NCBI GenBank assembly: GCA_046296435.1
Contig: JBKBLI010000005.1
Location: 16,102 to 80,101, forward strand
Origin: M3007 sp046296435
GTDB lineage: Bacteria; Bacteroidota; Bacteroidia; Chitinophagales; Saprospiraceae
DNA length: 64,000 nt
Direction of reading: 5' to 3'
The notes beneath the pieces are model-generated. The model made no database searches. It saw nothing but the letters and a program-made list of their open reading frames with translations, and was not told where the DNA came from. The translations under genes and the position numbers were made by a program. This document shows, piece after piece, positions 1 to 8,140 of the stretch. Numbering within the stretch: the stretch's first letter is position 1; every line of letters starts with the position of its first letter.

Positions 1-150
1 GACATTATTGGCGCGCTTTTTGTAAATATCTTTGCAAGTGCTTTTGAGTGAGCGATAAAAATCGCTTCATCAGTAATATGAAAATTTTTTTGCCTGTTGC
101 GTACCTGAACTAACCAAACTTATCTTTGAGCGCAGGTGTATTCGGCGGTA

Positions 151-158
151 TAACTTTG
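151..158 (+). promoter_or_regulatory. -7 promoter box of the 158-aa gene
   Basis: TAACTTTG fits the Bacteroidota -7 consensus TAnnTTTG exactly. A TTTG lies upstream at 125-128, with spacing slightly longer than usual. Transcription would run rightward and give a leader of about 80 nt before the ATG at 247. This supports the plus-strand reading of the first gene. Confidence 0.5.
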
Positions 159-246
159 ATTTAGACAAAAATCCCGCTAATACAACTGAATTCAAGTTTT
201 AATCCTGTTTTGATTCGCCTTCGTCATTTAATCTATCACCTGAATA

Positions 247-723
247 ATGACGAATTTTTTTACTGGTCAAGCCCATGAGATTGAACAGCCTTCTTCGGCT
301 CAATCCATTACTTTTGAAGATTTGAATGCTTACGGCATTCAATTTCCTACTTTCAGTAGCCTGATAGCTTGCGACGTTATCTTTGGCAATCCCCGCGATT
401 TGTGCAACGGTACCGGAATCTGCAAGATTGTTGATCGGCGTATCGGCTCTATCGCGCGGCCAAAAGGTCGCTGCGATTGGGCGCCCGCATTTTTGCGCCT
501 GAATCAGGCTGCTGGCTGGGTCGAAGTTATCCTCTGGAAGGGCATGCTTTGTCACAATCTTTATCGCAAGCATTTGCGGCAAGGTGTTCTGCGCCTTGAG
601 GCTGCTTGCTTGCTGCCCGATACGTTGACGCCCGGATTGTCCCGGCTTTTGCCAGGCGCTTATCCCATTCAGTCTTTCGACAAAAACCTTGTCATCCAGA
701 TTCCTTTCGTTTTGGCGCAGTAA
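247..723 (+). CDS. Conserved-looking protein of unknown function with a CxGxGxC motif
   Basis: This 158-residue protein is not assigned to a named family. It has a short motif near residues 50-63, GNPRDLCNGTGICKI, with two cysteines in a C-x-G-x-G-x-C arrangement that could bind metal or form a disulfide. Its C-terminal half ends in beta-like text (pG.YPI....LVIQIPF), which resembles the closing strand of a small beta domain. No signal peptide or membrane span is seen. A good -7 box at 151-158 points to this strand. A longer open frame on the opposite strand (199-990) overlaps it but has a random-looking composition. The next gene converges on it. Existence is fairly likely; function is unknown. 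Confidence 0.55.
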   Translation: MTNFFTGQAHEIEQPSSAQSITFEDLNAYGIQFPTFSSLIACDVIFGNPRDLCNGTGICKIVDRRIGSIARPKGRCDWAPAFLRLNQAAGWVEVILWKGMLCHNLYRKHLRQGVLRLEAACLLPDTLTPGLSRLLPGAYPIQSFDKNLVIQIPFVLAQ

Positions 724-907
724 GCCCCGGGCGTGGGCGCCAGGGCGCGCGTTTTGCGCTTGACAGCGGCGAGGGCTGCGTGCGCAGGCGATGATTTCAC
801 ACCCGCGCCCATCCCTCTCGCCCTGTTTTGTCCCAAAATATCGATAGCGCGGGCAGACCGTATCGCAGGGCCGCTGTATACCTTGCGCGCAAAAAAGAAA
901 CAGTGGG

Positions 908-1585
908 CTATCTGAATGGGGAGTGGTCAAGATGCCTGCGCACCATGCGCTCCACGTAATAGAACGACCAGTATAGTCCCAAAACCCCAAATGCGGGCAG
1001 CCACGATGCCAGGCGCTGCAAAATCAACCAATCGTACAGCGCATGCGCGAGTATGGGCAGGGCAAAGGCAAGGCTTAGCGCACGGGCTGGGGACATGGGG
1101 CCAAACTTGGCCAAGCCCAGATAATAGCCTGAAATCACGGCAAACAGCAAGTGCGCAGGCATGGCCGACAACAAGCGAATCAGCAGCGATTCGGCCAGGG
1201 CGTCGCTATGAAGATACATCAGATTTTCGACCGAAGCAAATCCCATGCCGATCCACACGGCGTACACAATGCCGTCCATCGGCTCATCAAAAAATCGCCA
1301 GGGCCACACGAGCAGTCCGAAGACCGCTAATTTGACGCCCTCCTCAGGAAGCGCAATGGCCAGCAGGGCCTGAGCGCCCAGACGCAGAGGTTCCGTTTTT
1401 ATATCGGCAAACAGATCCAACAACGCCGTAGAGATTGCGGCAAAGGCGAGTGCCGCCGCTGCGCCTCCTACATAACCCAAGGCTAAAGGACCAAAGGGTT
1501 CGCGCTCATAATGATCTATGCGGTAGATCGCATAGCACACCAGAATACAAGGCAAAATGGCGACGGCATGATAAAAAAGCGTCAT
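908..1585 (-). CDS. PrsW-family intramembrane metalloprotease
   Basis: This 225-residue polytopic membrane protein has the PrsW/CAAX-like protease signatures: EEGVK (EExxK) at 81-85, a FD..DG..YA..GMGFA..EN block at 99-121, His145 in the next helix, and HALYD with His181 and Asp185. In this family these glutamates and histidines hold zinc within the membrane. Bacillus PrsW cleaves the anti-sigma factor RsiW; the substrate here is unknown, and no anti-sigma factor lies nearby. It is the last gene of a leftward run glyA-pyrH-hydrolase-prsW and follows the hydrolase by about 11 bp, so it is probably co-transcribed. Length is normal for short PrsW proteins. Confidence 0.85.
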   Translation of the reverse strand: MTLFYHAVAILPCILVCYAIYRIDHYEREPFGPLALGYVGGAAAALAFAAISTALLDLFADIKTEPLRLGAQALLAIALPEEGVKLAVFGLLVWPWRFFDEPMDGIVYAVWIGMGFASVENLMYLHSDALAESLLIRLLSAMPAHLLFAVISGYYLGLAKFGPMSPARALSLAFALPILAHALYDWLILQRLASWLPAFGVLGLYWSFYYVERMVRRHLDHSPFR

Positions 1586-1596
1586 GGCTCACGGCT

Positions 1597-2388
1597 TCAT
1601 GAAGCGCTAAGGCAAAAAGCGTAGAAATCTGTAATGATTCGGGCCAGACGTTCCGGCGACTCATACATGCCCATATGTCCTGCGCCCTCTAAGCATTCCA
1701 CCTGACAAGTCGGGGGTAGGATAGCGGCGCGCAAGGCGATTTCGTAGGGTATGAGCGCGTCGCGCTCGCCGGCTACAACCAAGGCCGGGCAGGGCGACTT
1801 GCGGAGGGTGTCGCTGTGATCTTTGCGGGCGATCATGCCCTCCAGCGCTTGCACGAGGGCTTCTGTAGGGTATTGCCGGGCTTTGGCAATGAGGTCGGAG
1901 AGAATCTCCAGATGAGCGGCAATCCATTCGAGGTCGAACAATCCGGGAAATAATTGCGACAGGTAAGCGTCTTTTTTGCCCGAACGGAGCAGTTTAATCC
2001 CGCGCCGCCGGTTGGCGATGCGCATTTCGTCGTCGGCAAATGGGTGCGAGTGGATCAGCCCGACGCCGGACAAGGCGCCGGGGGTTTGCGACAAGACTTC
2101 GAGCGCGACGTATCCGCCCATCGAATGGCCGAGGAGGATGTAGCGCTTGATATCTAGCGACTGCAAAAGGTTAGTAACAGCGTCGGCATAAGCGTCAATA
2201 CCTGCGCTTGGGGGTATGGGCGATTTGCCAAATCCGGGCAAATCAACCGCAAGTACGGGGATGTCAGATAATCGACCCCAGAATGTTTCTGTCCAGATGC
2301 GCAGATCTTCGCAAAAGCCATGGAGCAAGACCAAAGGCGGTTGGTTGATCCCGCTACCCAAAAGTGCGTTGTGTTGAAAATACAACAT
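1597..2388 (-). CDS. Alpha/beta-fold hydrolase
   Basis: This 263-residue single-domain alpha/beta hydrolase has an oxyanion-loop LLHGF, a nucleophile elbow GHSMGG with Ser89, an acid residue in AGERDALIP, and a C-terminal histidine in GAGHMG. That completes a Ser-Asp-His triad. No signal peptide is present, so it is probably cytoplasmic. The substrate cannot be told from sequence; esterases, lactonases and MenH-like enzymes share this layout. I chose the ATG at 2388 because the protein then begins directly with the first strand (MLYFQHN). A TTG at 2409 would overlap the pyrH stop by a few bases and add seven residues. Confidence 0.85.
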   Translation of the reverse strand: MLYFQHNALLGSGINQPPLVLLHGFCEDLRIWTETFWGRLSDIPVLAVDLPGFGKSPIPPSAGIDAYADAVTNLLQSLDIKRYILLGHSMGGYVALEVLSQTPGALSGVGLIHSHPFADDEMRIANRRRGIKLLRSGKKDAYLSQLFPGLFDLEWIAAHLEILSDLIAKARQYPTEALVQALEGMIARKDHSDTLRKSPCPALVVAGERDALIPYEIALRAAILPPTCQVECLEGAGHMGMYESPERLARIITDFYAFCLSAS

Positions 2389-2405
2389 GCGGGTCAGTTC
2401 AGAAA

Positions 2406-3116
2406 TCAATGAACGATCGTGCCTACGTCTTCACCCAGGGCGATGCGGCGCAGGTTGTCCGGTTGGTTGATGTCAAAAACGATGATCGGCATGTTATTCT
2501 CTTTGCAGAGGGTAAAGGCTGTCATGTCCATCACCTCCAGGCCCATGCTAATCACCTTGGCAAAAGTCAACTTGTCAAAGCGTATGGCGTCCGGATCTTT
2601 TTCGGGGTCGGCAGTGTAAATACCGTCCACGCGGGTGCCTTTGAGGATGACATCGGCTTTGATCTCGCTGGCCCGGAGAGCCGCGGCGCTGTCTGTCGTG
2701 AAGAACGGATTACCTGTGCCTGCCGCGCAGATAACCACCCGACCTTTTTCGAGGTGTCGTATGGCCCTGCGACGGATGTAGGGTTCGGCCACGCTTTCCA
2801 TCTTGAGGGCGGTCATGAGGCGGGTGAACACGCCGATGCTTTCCAGCGCGCTTTGCAGGGCCAATCCGTTGATCACCGTAGCCAGCATGCCCATGTAGTC
2901 GCCAGTCACCGGCTCAATGCCCGTCTCTTCGGCTTGCAGCCCGCGAAAGATGTTGCCGCCGCCAATGATTACAGCTACTTCGGCGCCCATGGTCTGAATT
3001 TCTTTGATCTGGTGAGCGTAATGTTGGAGCATGTTGGGTTCGATACCATACTGCTGAGATCCCATTAGACTCTCTCCAGATAATTTGAGGAGAATTCTTT
3101 TGTACTTCAACGCCAT
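2406..3116 (-). CDS. pyrH: UMP kinase
   Basis: This 236-residue amino-acid-kinase-fold enzyme phosphorylates UMP to UDP in pyrimidine nucleotide synthesis in the cytoplasm. Hallmarks are the N-terminal KRILLKLSGESL, the glycine loop IIGGGNIFRG, the UMP-site segment with GDYMGMLATVING, and the ATP-side GTGNPFFTTDSAA followed by KGTRVDGIYTADP. Length matches bacterial PyrH, and the protein is complete. It lies 25 bp after glyA on the same strand; that gap contains a T-tract/A-tract palindrome. It is probably expressed from the glyA promoter. Confidence 0.98.
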   Translation of the reverse strand: MALKYKRILLKLSGESLMGSQQYGIEPNMLQHYAHQIKEIQTMGAEVAVIIGGGNIFRGLQAEETGIEPVTGDYMGMLATVINGLALQSALESIGVFTRLMTALKMESVAEPYIRRRAIRHLEKGRVVICAAGTGNPFFTTDSAAALRASEIKADVILKGTRVDGIYTADPEKDPDAIRFDKLTFAKVISMGLEVMDMTAFTLCKENNMPIIVFDINQPDNLRRIALGEDVGTIVH

Positions 3117-3141
3117 AGCATGTTTTTGTTGAAAAAAGGAT

Positions 3142-4422
3142 TCAGGCGGGTATATTGTTTGAATAAAGCGGATGCGCGTACATGAATTCGTTGACCGCTT
3201 TTTTTACGGATTGGCAGCGTCCAGCGTCGTCCGGATGGCTGAGCGCTTCGTCGATCCACGCGACCACTTGCCGACAATCGTCTTCAAGCAAACCGCGCGT
3301 GGTGATCGCGGCGGCGCCGATGCGGATACCGGAGGTCGTCATGGGGGGCTGTGGATCGAAGGGTATCATGTTTTTGTTGACCGTGATATCGGCGGCGCCC
3401 AGGACGTGCTCGGCTGTTTTTCCGGTGATGTTTTTGCTGCGCAGGTCGATGAGCATCAGGTGATTGTCCGTGCCGCCTGATATGATGTCATATCCGCGGT
3501 TTACAAATTCGGCAGCCATGGCCTGTGCGTTACGGATGATTTGCTGGCCATATGCCTTGAACGCCGGTTGCAGCGCTTCGCCAAAAGCCACGGCTTTGGC
3601 GGCTATGACATGCTCCAATGGCCCGCCCTGCATGCCGGGGAATACGCCGCTGTCCAGAATGGCTGACATTTTGATCGGCGTTCCCTTTTTGGTGACGCGG
3701 CCCCAAGGATTATCAAAATCGCTACCCATCATGATGATGCCGCCGCGCGGCCCCCGGAGCGTTTTGTGGGTTGTGCTGGTCACGATGTGGCAGTGGGGCA
3801 GGGGATCGTTGAGCAGGCGGGCGGCAATCAGACCCGCAGGGTGTGCGATATCAGCCAGCAACAAAGCGCCTACCTGATCGGCTATGGCCCTGAAGCGCGC
3901 ATAATCCCAATCGCGCGAATACGCAGAAGCGCCGCAAATTATCAATTTGGGGCGCTCCTGTAAGGCAATCTCTTCTACTTTATCCATGTCGATCAGGCCG
4001 CTGTCCGGTTCGACGCCGTAGAAGGACGGATCATACACCTTGCCGGAATAATTGACCGGCGAGCCGTGCGACAGGTGACCGCCGTGGGCCAAATTGAATC
4101 CCAAAATCTTGTCGCCCGGTTGGAGGCAGGCCAAAAAAACGGCGGCGTTGGCTTGCGCGCCTGAGTGCGGCTGCACATTGACCCACGCGGCGCCGAATAG
4201 CGCCTTCAGGCGGTCGATGGCCAGTTGTTCGACCTCGTCCACCACCTCGCAACCGCCGTAATACCGGCGACCGGGGTAGCCTTCTGCATATTTATTTGTC
4301 AGGCAGGAGCCCATAGCCGCCATCACGGCCGGGCTGGCGAAGTTTTCGGAGGCAATCAGTTCCAGACCGCGGCTTTGACGGTCGTACTCTTTCTGGATGA
4401 GTGAAAATACGATATCAGACAT
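3142..4422 (-). CDS. glyA: Serine hydroxymethyltransferase
   Basis: This 426-residue PLP enzyme interconverts serine and glycine while charging tetrahydrofolate with a one-carbon unit. Visible signatures are LELIASENF near the N-terminus, the KYAEGYPGRRYYGG segment, the PLP-lysine motif THKTLRGPRGG, and the C-terminal TTSGIRIG. I chose the ATG at 4422 (MSDIVFS). An upstream TTG would place the start at or within the -7 box at 4441-4448, giving a leader that is too short. The gene heads a leftward operon with pyrH. A separate candidate small RNA ends about 50 bp upstream. Confidence 0.97.
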   Translation of the reverse strand: MSDIVFSLIQKEYDRQSRGLELIASENFASPAVMAAMGSCLTNKYAEGYPGRRYYGGCEVVDEVEQLAIDRLKALFGAAWVNVQPHSGAQANAAVFLACLQPGDKILGFNLAHGGHLSHGSPVNYSGKVYDPSFYGVEPDSGLIDMDKVEEIALQERPKLIICGASAYSRDWDYARFRAIADQVGALLLADIAHPAGLIAARLLNDPLPHCHIVTSTTHKTLRGPRGGIIMMGSDFDNPWGRVTKKGTPIKMSAILDSGVFPGMQGGPLEHVIAAKAVAFGEALQPAFKAYGQQIIRNAQAMAAEFVNRGYDIISGGTDNHLMLIDLRSKNITGKTAEHVLGAADITVNKNMIPFDPQPPMTTSGIRIGAAAITTRGLLEDDCRQVVAWIDEALSHPDDAGRCQSVKKAVNEFMYAHPLYSNNIPA

Positions 4423-4440
4423 GAGGATCAAATTGACGCG

Positions 4441-4448
4441 CAAAGGTA
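4441..4448 (-). promoter_or_regulatory. -7 promoter box of glyA
   Basis: Read leftward this is TACCTTTG, a perfect TAnnTTTG box. It ends 18 nt before the glyA ATG, so the mRNA leader is only about 10-15 nt. The box lies downstream of the hairpin terminator at 4471-4504, so glyA has its own promoter independent of the upstream RNA. Confidence 0.6.
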
Positions 4449-4470
4449 GCGCGTTTTGGCGAGTACTGGC

Positions 4471-4504
4471 AAAAAAAAAGCGCGGCCCTCTTTTGGGCCG
4501 CGCT
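4471..4504 (-). terminator. Intrinsic terminator of the candidate small RNA
   Basis: Read leftward, a 10-bp GC-rich stem (arms 4495-4504 and 4479-4488, AGCGCGGCCC paired with its complement) closes a 6-nt loop and is followed directly by eight to nine T. This is a textbook rho-independent terminator pointing toward glyA, but no protein gene lies just upstream on that strand. Confidence 0.8.
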
Positions 4505-4577
4505 CGGATTTCCCGTATATAATCTCATGAAAAGTGTCTGTGCTGTTGGTCAACTCGCGCGACTACTGCCTGTTGAC
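4471..4577 (-). ncRNA. Candidate small RNA upstream of glyA (about 105 nt)
   Basis: A -7-like box (CACCTTTG read leftward, 4582-4589) predicts a start near 4575-4578. Exactly there an RNA would begin with a hairpin whose arms are GTCAAC (4572-4577) and GTTGAC (4549-4554). It would end at the strong terminator at 4471-4504. The interior has no convincing reading frame. It does not show the GGAAG..AGC signature of 4.5S RNA, nor tmRNA or RNase P features. It could instead be an attenuated leader of glyA, but glyA has its own promoter box 30 bp further on. The family is unknown. Confidence 0.45.
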
Positions 4578-4581
4578 GCTA

Positions 4582-4589
4582 CAAAGGTG
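4582..4589 (-). promoter_or_regulatory. -7-like box of the candidate small RNA
   Basis: Read leftward this is CACCTTTG, a seven-of-eight match to TAnnTTTG. It lies 5-7 nt upstream of the first hairpin arm of the candidate RNA. Confidence 0.4.
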
Positions 4590-4700
4590 CGACAAGTCAC
4601 CGACATGAAAAGGTACAAAAAATAGGTTTTGTTGAGTTGTTTTTTTTTATTTTTTTGATCTAAATCGCATTGAAAAGGTGTAAAATAAACATTTTTTTAC

Positions 4701-4717
4701 TTTTTTTTCGAAAAAAA
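4701..4717. repeat. T-tract/A-tract palindrome
   Basis: Eight T, CG, then seven A. This is a member of the dispersed palindrome family and lies in the AT-rich island. Confidence 0.7.
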
Positions 4718-4733
4718 CAAGGATCTAAAAGTG

Positions 4734-4749
4734 TTTTTGTTGAAAAAAA
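4734..4749. repeat. T-tract/A-tract palindrome
   Basis: TTTTTGTTGAAAAAAA. The same core (TTTTTGTTGAAAAAA) recurs at 3123-3137 between glyA and pyrH. Confidence 0.7.
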
Positions 4750-5196
4750 TAACAAAAAATTGGTACCGTTTTTTTAAAAAAATTAGCAAATTTTAAATTT
4801 TATTCAGATAAAAACGCTTCCGAACGCTCAACGATCGCGCCGCTTGCTAAAAATTGGTTGCAAAAAAAGTCCTCAGCGGTTGGCGTTGCCTATCCGTTTG
4901 TTATACTCGCGCCCGAAAACTCACTCTTCCCTGTACGCGTCATGGGAGCCTTCCGTTTTCTCGCAAAAACCATGTCGCCGCGCTCTTTGCGTGAAAGATC
5001 TTTGCGGCCTTTGCGTGAGAATTACAAAGGGCGGGAGGCCTGCGCCCGCTCTGCACGCCCCCCTCTCCCCTGAAAGAGATCGGGGCAGCGGCGCGAGATC
5101 CGCGTATGCTCAATGATGAGTCGGCGCGTGCATTTGCAATTATTGCCAGTATGGTCCACTTTGCTTTTTTGTATTTTTCATCCTGTATTCAGACGC

Positions 5197-5204
5197 TACC
5201 TTTG
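5197..5204 (+). promoter_or_regulatory. -7 promoter box of the FG-GAP protein gene
   Basis: TACCTTTG is a perfect -7 box, 21 bp upstream of the ATG at 5226. It excludes the upstream in-frame start at 5106. Confidence 0.6.
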
Positions 5205-5225
5205 TGCCAAAATCTTCTTTTTTTT

Positions 5226-7511
5226 ATGACTTGTAAAGAATTTGGCCTTGTCGTCACTGTGGCGTTTAGTTGGCTTCATGGGGCCTGGGGTCAGGGAGCC
5301 ATCCCTTTTGAACGAGCGACATTTCCGGTTGCGCAATTGGGGCAGTCTTTGCGTTTTCCGTTTGCCGGCGGGCTGAATGCGCCGCAACTTTGGCCGGCCG
5401 ATCTCAACAACGACGGCTTGGATGATCTTGTCGTCTTCGACCGGGTGGGCGACTATGTTTTGACCTTTATCAACAACGGCGCGCAGGGCGATGCGGCCTA
5501 CGACTATGCGCCCGATTATGCGCGGCACTTTCCGCTGATCTTGCACTTTATGGTGATGCGGGACTACAACGCCGACGGCGCTATGGATATTTTTTGCGCC
5601 AGCACCGATCCCGGAACCAATGAAATGCAAGTATTTCGCGGATATTACGAACAGGATACGCTCAAGTTTGCGCCTTATTTGTTTCAATATTCGGGTTGTT
5701 CAACTTGCGACCCCCGATACATATATTATCCGTCGTCGCAGCCCGGGTTTTGGTTCAACATGGCGATAGCCGAGACGGATATCCCCGCCGTTGAGGATAT
5801 CGACGGCGACGGCGATTTAGACATACTTATTTTTGATTTCATCGTCGGGGGGCATATCTTATGGATTCGAAACATGTCGGTCGAGAAGAACCTCGGTATC
5901 GACAACATGCGGTTCGAGCTTTGGGACGACTGCTGGGGGCGATTTTACGAGAGCGGGTTTTTGGCGTGTTACTGCGATCTGAGCGCTTCGCCCGACCTAT
6001 GCGCCAATCCGTTCAACGGGCCGACGGCGGTCGAGCGGGACAAACGGCATCCGGGTTCGACCATTTTGGCCATCGACCTGGATGGCAACGGGTTGAAAGA
6101 CCTGCTGCTTGGCGATGTGTCGTTTGATTGTATCAACGCGCTTTACAACCACGGCGCCAGTTTTTCTGCCTGGATGAGCCAGCAGGACACCGCATTCCCT
6201 CAATACGACACGCCGGTCAAACTTTTTCAGTTTCCGGCTATGTTCAGTCTGGACGCCGACAACGACGGCTTGCGAGACCTGATTGCGGCCCCTGCCAATA
6301 AGACCATCTCAGAGGATCGCCAAAATGTATGGGTCTATCGCAACCAAGGCGGCGCGCCGGGCGTTGGCAATTATTCGCTCAACTCCAAACGGTTTCTGGT
6401 AGGCGATATGATCGATGTAGGCAGCGGCGCTCATCCGGCTATTGCGGATGTGAACGGCGACGGACTGCTGGATTTGGTGGTCGGCAACGCCGGCTTTTTC
6501 ACGGTCGGCAAACCCGACAACAGCCGGCTGGTGTTGTATCTGAATACAGGCACGCCGACGGCCCCAGCCTTTACGCTGGCGGATGAGGATTGGTTGCAGT
6601 TCTCGCAGTTGGCCAATTTCGACAGTGAATTTTCGCCTGCTTTTGGCGATTTAGACGGCGACGGCGATCTGGACCTGATCGTAGGCGGAGCCATTGGGGG
6701 GCTGTATTGCTACTTCAACAGCGCCGGTCCGGGGCAAGCGATGAACCTTACGCGCGACTTCAACCCCATGTGGTGGGATATGCGCCGGGGTATTATTGCC
6801 GCGCCGTATATCGTGGATCTCGACGGCGACGGCAAAGCAGATATCCTGACCGGCAAGCGCAACGGGCGCATCAGTTTTTACAAAAACATCGGCGCTCCCG
6901 GGGCGCCGGTATTCGATACAGATCCCACGATTCTGAACCTGGGCAACGTGAGCGCGGTGCCTCCGAACGATTTTGTGGGCTTTGCGACGCCTGTCGTGGT
7001 GCCCCAAAACGGCAAAAACCTGCTCGTGAGCGGTTCTCAGAGCGGTCGTCTGATTCTTTGGGACGACGTGAGCGCCAGCGCAAGCCCTTTCACACAGATT
7101 ACGCAGAATATGGGCGGTATTCGCGTGGGCAACCGCAGCCATCCGGCCTTTGCGGATCTGGACGGCGACGGTTATCTGGAGGCCGTAGTCGGCAACCTGC
7201 GCGGCGGTCTGGAATTGTTCAGGACCGGCTTGACGGCGGCATCCAGTTCGCTCGCGCCCACGCCCCAGGCCCCGCGCCTGGCCCTTGCCCTGTACCCCAA
7301 CCCCGCCGCCGACGCGGCGTGGGCGCAGTCGCAGTTTGCCGGCGAAAAACGCTGGCGCCTGTACAATTTGCAAGGGCTGCTATTGGCCTCGGGCGTAGGC
7401 GCGGACGGCTCCTCTTTTCGCATCGATCTGGCCGGATTGCCGCCGGATTTGTATGTGGTAGAGGCGGTATCGAAAGGGGGCGTAGAGATCGGCCGCGTGC
7501 TCAAGCGCTGA
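5226..7511 (+). CDS. Secreted FG-GAP/VCBS repeat protein with a T9SS type A tail
   Basis: This 761-residue secreted protein begins with a signal peptide (hydrophobic LVVTVAFSWL, likely cut after WGQ). The body carries about nine Asp-rich calcium loops of the FG-GAP/VCBS type, such as DLNNDGLDDLVV, DIDGDGDLDILIF, DLDGDGDLDLIVGG and DLDGDGKADILTG, so it probably folds as a beta-propeller. The last 75 or so residues start with LYPNPAAD and end in a KR tail; this is the Por_Secre_tail that directs export by T9SS and anchoring at the surface. It is likely a surface or secreted binding protein with unknown ligand. The start at 5226 fits both the signal peptide and the -7 box. Confidence 0.9.
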   Translation: MTCKEFGLVVTVAFSWLHGAWGQGAIPFERATFPVAQLGQSLRFPFAGGLNAPQLWPADLNNDGLDDLVVFDRVGDYVLTFINNGAQGDAAYDYAPDYARHFPLILHFMVMRDYNADGAMDIFCASTDPGTNEMQVFRGYYEQDTLKFAPYLFQYSGCSTCDPRYIYYPSSQPGFWFNMAIAETDIPAVEDIDGDGDLDILIFDFIVGGHILWIRNMSVEKNLGIDNMRFELWDDCWGRFYESGFLACYCDLSASPDLCANPFNGPTAVERDKRHPGSTILAIDLDGNGLKDLLLGDVSFDCINALYNHGASFSAWMSQQDTAFPQYDTPVKLFQFPAMFSLDADNDGLRDLIAAPANKTISEDRQNVWVYRNQGGAPGVGNYSLNSKRFLVGDMIDVGSGAHPAIADVNGDGLLDLVVGNAGFFTVGKPDNSRLVLYLNTGTPTAPAFTLADEDWLQFSQLANFDSEFSPAFGDLDGDGDLDLIVGGAIGGLYCYFNSAGPGQAMNLTRDFNPMWWDMRRGIIAAPYIVDLDGDGKADILTGKRNGRISFYKNIGAPGAPVFDTDPTILNLGNVSAVPPNDFVGFATPVVVPQNGKNLLVSGSQSGRLILWDDVSASASPFTQITQNMGGIRVGNRSHPAFADLDGDGYLEAVVGNLRGGLELFRTGLTAASSSLAPTPQAPRLALALYPNPAADAAWAQSQFAGEKRWRLYNLQGLLLASGVGADGSSFRIDLAGLPPDLYVVEAVSKGGVEIGRVLKR

Positions 7512-7525
7512 AAGGGTGCGGCGCA

Positions 7526-8140
7526 TCAGCGCATGCCGGCTACTTTGTGCATGGCTGAGCTGCGGTTGGGCGCGTCCAGTTTGGCCAGTATCTGTCGCAC
7601 GTGTGTTTTGATGGTATTTTCGGAGACAAATTGTTTTTCGGCGATTTGCTTATTGTTTAGTCCGGTGCACAGATCGCACAGCACTTCGTATTCTCTGGGA
7701 CTAAGGGGTTCGAGCGCGTGCTTGTTGACGACTTCGAGATCGGGCGTCTTGCCGGGTTTGTTTTCATGCGCGAATCGATATAGCGCGACTTCCAATGCGC
7801 CGAGCAGTTCCGCCTCCGAAAAGGGCTTCAGCACATATCCGTATGGCATGGTTTTTTTGGCCTCGTCGATGACGCCCCGGTCGCCGTACGAGGTGAGGAA
7901 AAGAAACGGGATTTTGTATTTTTCGTGGATGATGCGGCCCAGGTCGATGCCGTTTTGGGGGCCTTTGATGTTGATATCCAAGAGCGCCAGGTCGGGTTGT
8001 CGGATGGCCAGCAAATCCAATGCTTTGTCGCTGGAGTAAGCGACCCCGGCGACATGGTAGCCTATGTTTTGGAGAGTCTCGGCAATATCTTCTGCGATCA
8101 GCGGTTCGTCCTCCACGATGAGAATACGGATGTCTGTCAT
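7526..8140 (-). CDS. LuxR-type response regulator
   Basis: This 204-residue two-domain response regulator has a receiver with the acidic pair ED near residue 10, phospho-acceptor Asp55 in LLDINIKG, and Lys105 in VLKPF. It ends with a LuxR-like helix-turn-helix at about 141-200 (LSPREYEVL..., NKQIAEKQFVSENTIKTHV). It should bind DNA after phosphorylation. Its ATG overlaps the stop of the sensor kinase by 4 bp (ATGA), so the two are translationally coupled and almost certainly partners. It converges on the FG-GAP gene with 14 bp between stops. The target genes are unknown; the twin repeats at 10281-10339 are a candidate site. Confidence 0.93.
   Translation of the reverse strand: MTDIRILIVEDEPLIAEDIAETLQNIGYHVAGVAYSSDKALDLLAIRQPDLALLDINIKGPQNGIDLGRIIHEKYKIPFLFLTSYGDRGVIDEAKKTMPYGYVLKPFSEAELLGALEVALYRFAHENKPGKTPDLEVVNKHALEPLSPREYEVLCDLCTGLNNKQIAEKQFVSENTIKTHVRQILAKLDAPNRSSAMHKVAGMR

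Larger units (their letters stand above)
4590..5196. other. AT-rich intergenic island without a convincing gene
   Basis: Bases 4610-4815 are strikingly AT-rich against a GC-rich background. They hold three T-tract/A-tract palindromes within about 80 bp (4701-4717, 4734-4749, 4769-4782). From 4816 to 5196 composition returns to normal. The frames there (for example from 4844) read as random text rich in Arg, Pro and Cys, and I see no real gene. Confidence 0.6.

Noticed and set aside
199..990. 263-residue open frame on the minus strand
   Set aside because: Composition is random-looking (Arg, Gln, Ala rich, no domain), it overlaps the PrsW gene, and the plus-strand gene at 247 has a proper -7 box and more protein-like text.
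2389..2409. TTG start of the alpha/beta hydrolase overlapping pyrH
   Set aside because: It would add seven residues with no conserved look; the ATG at 2388 begins the fold directly.
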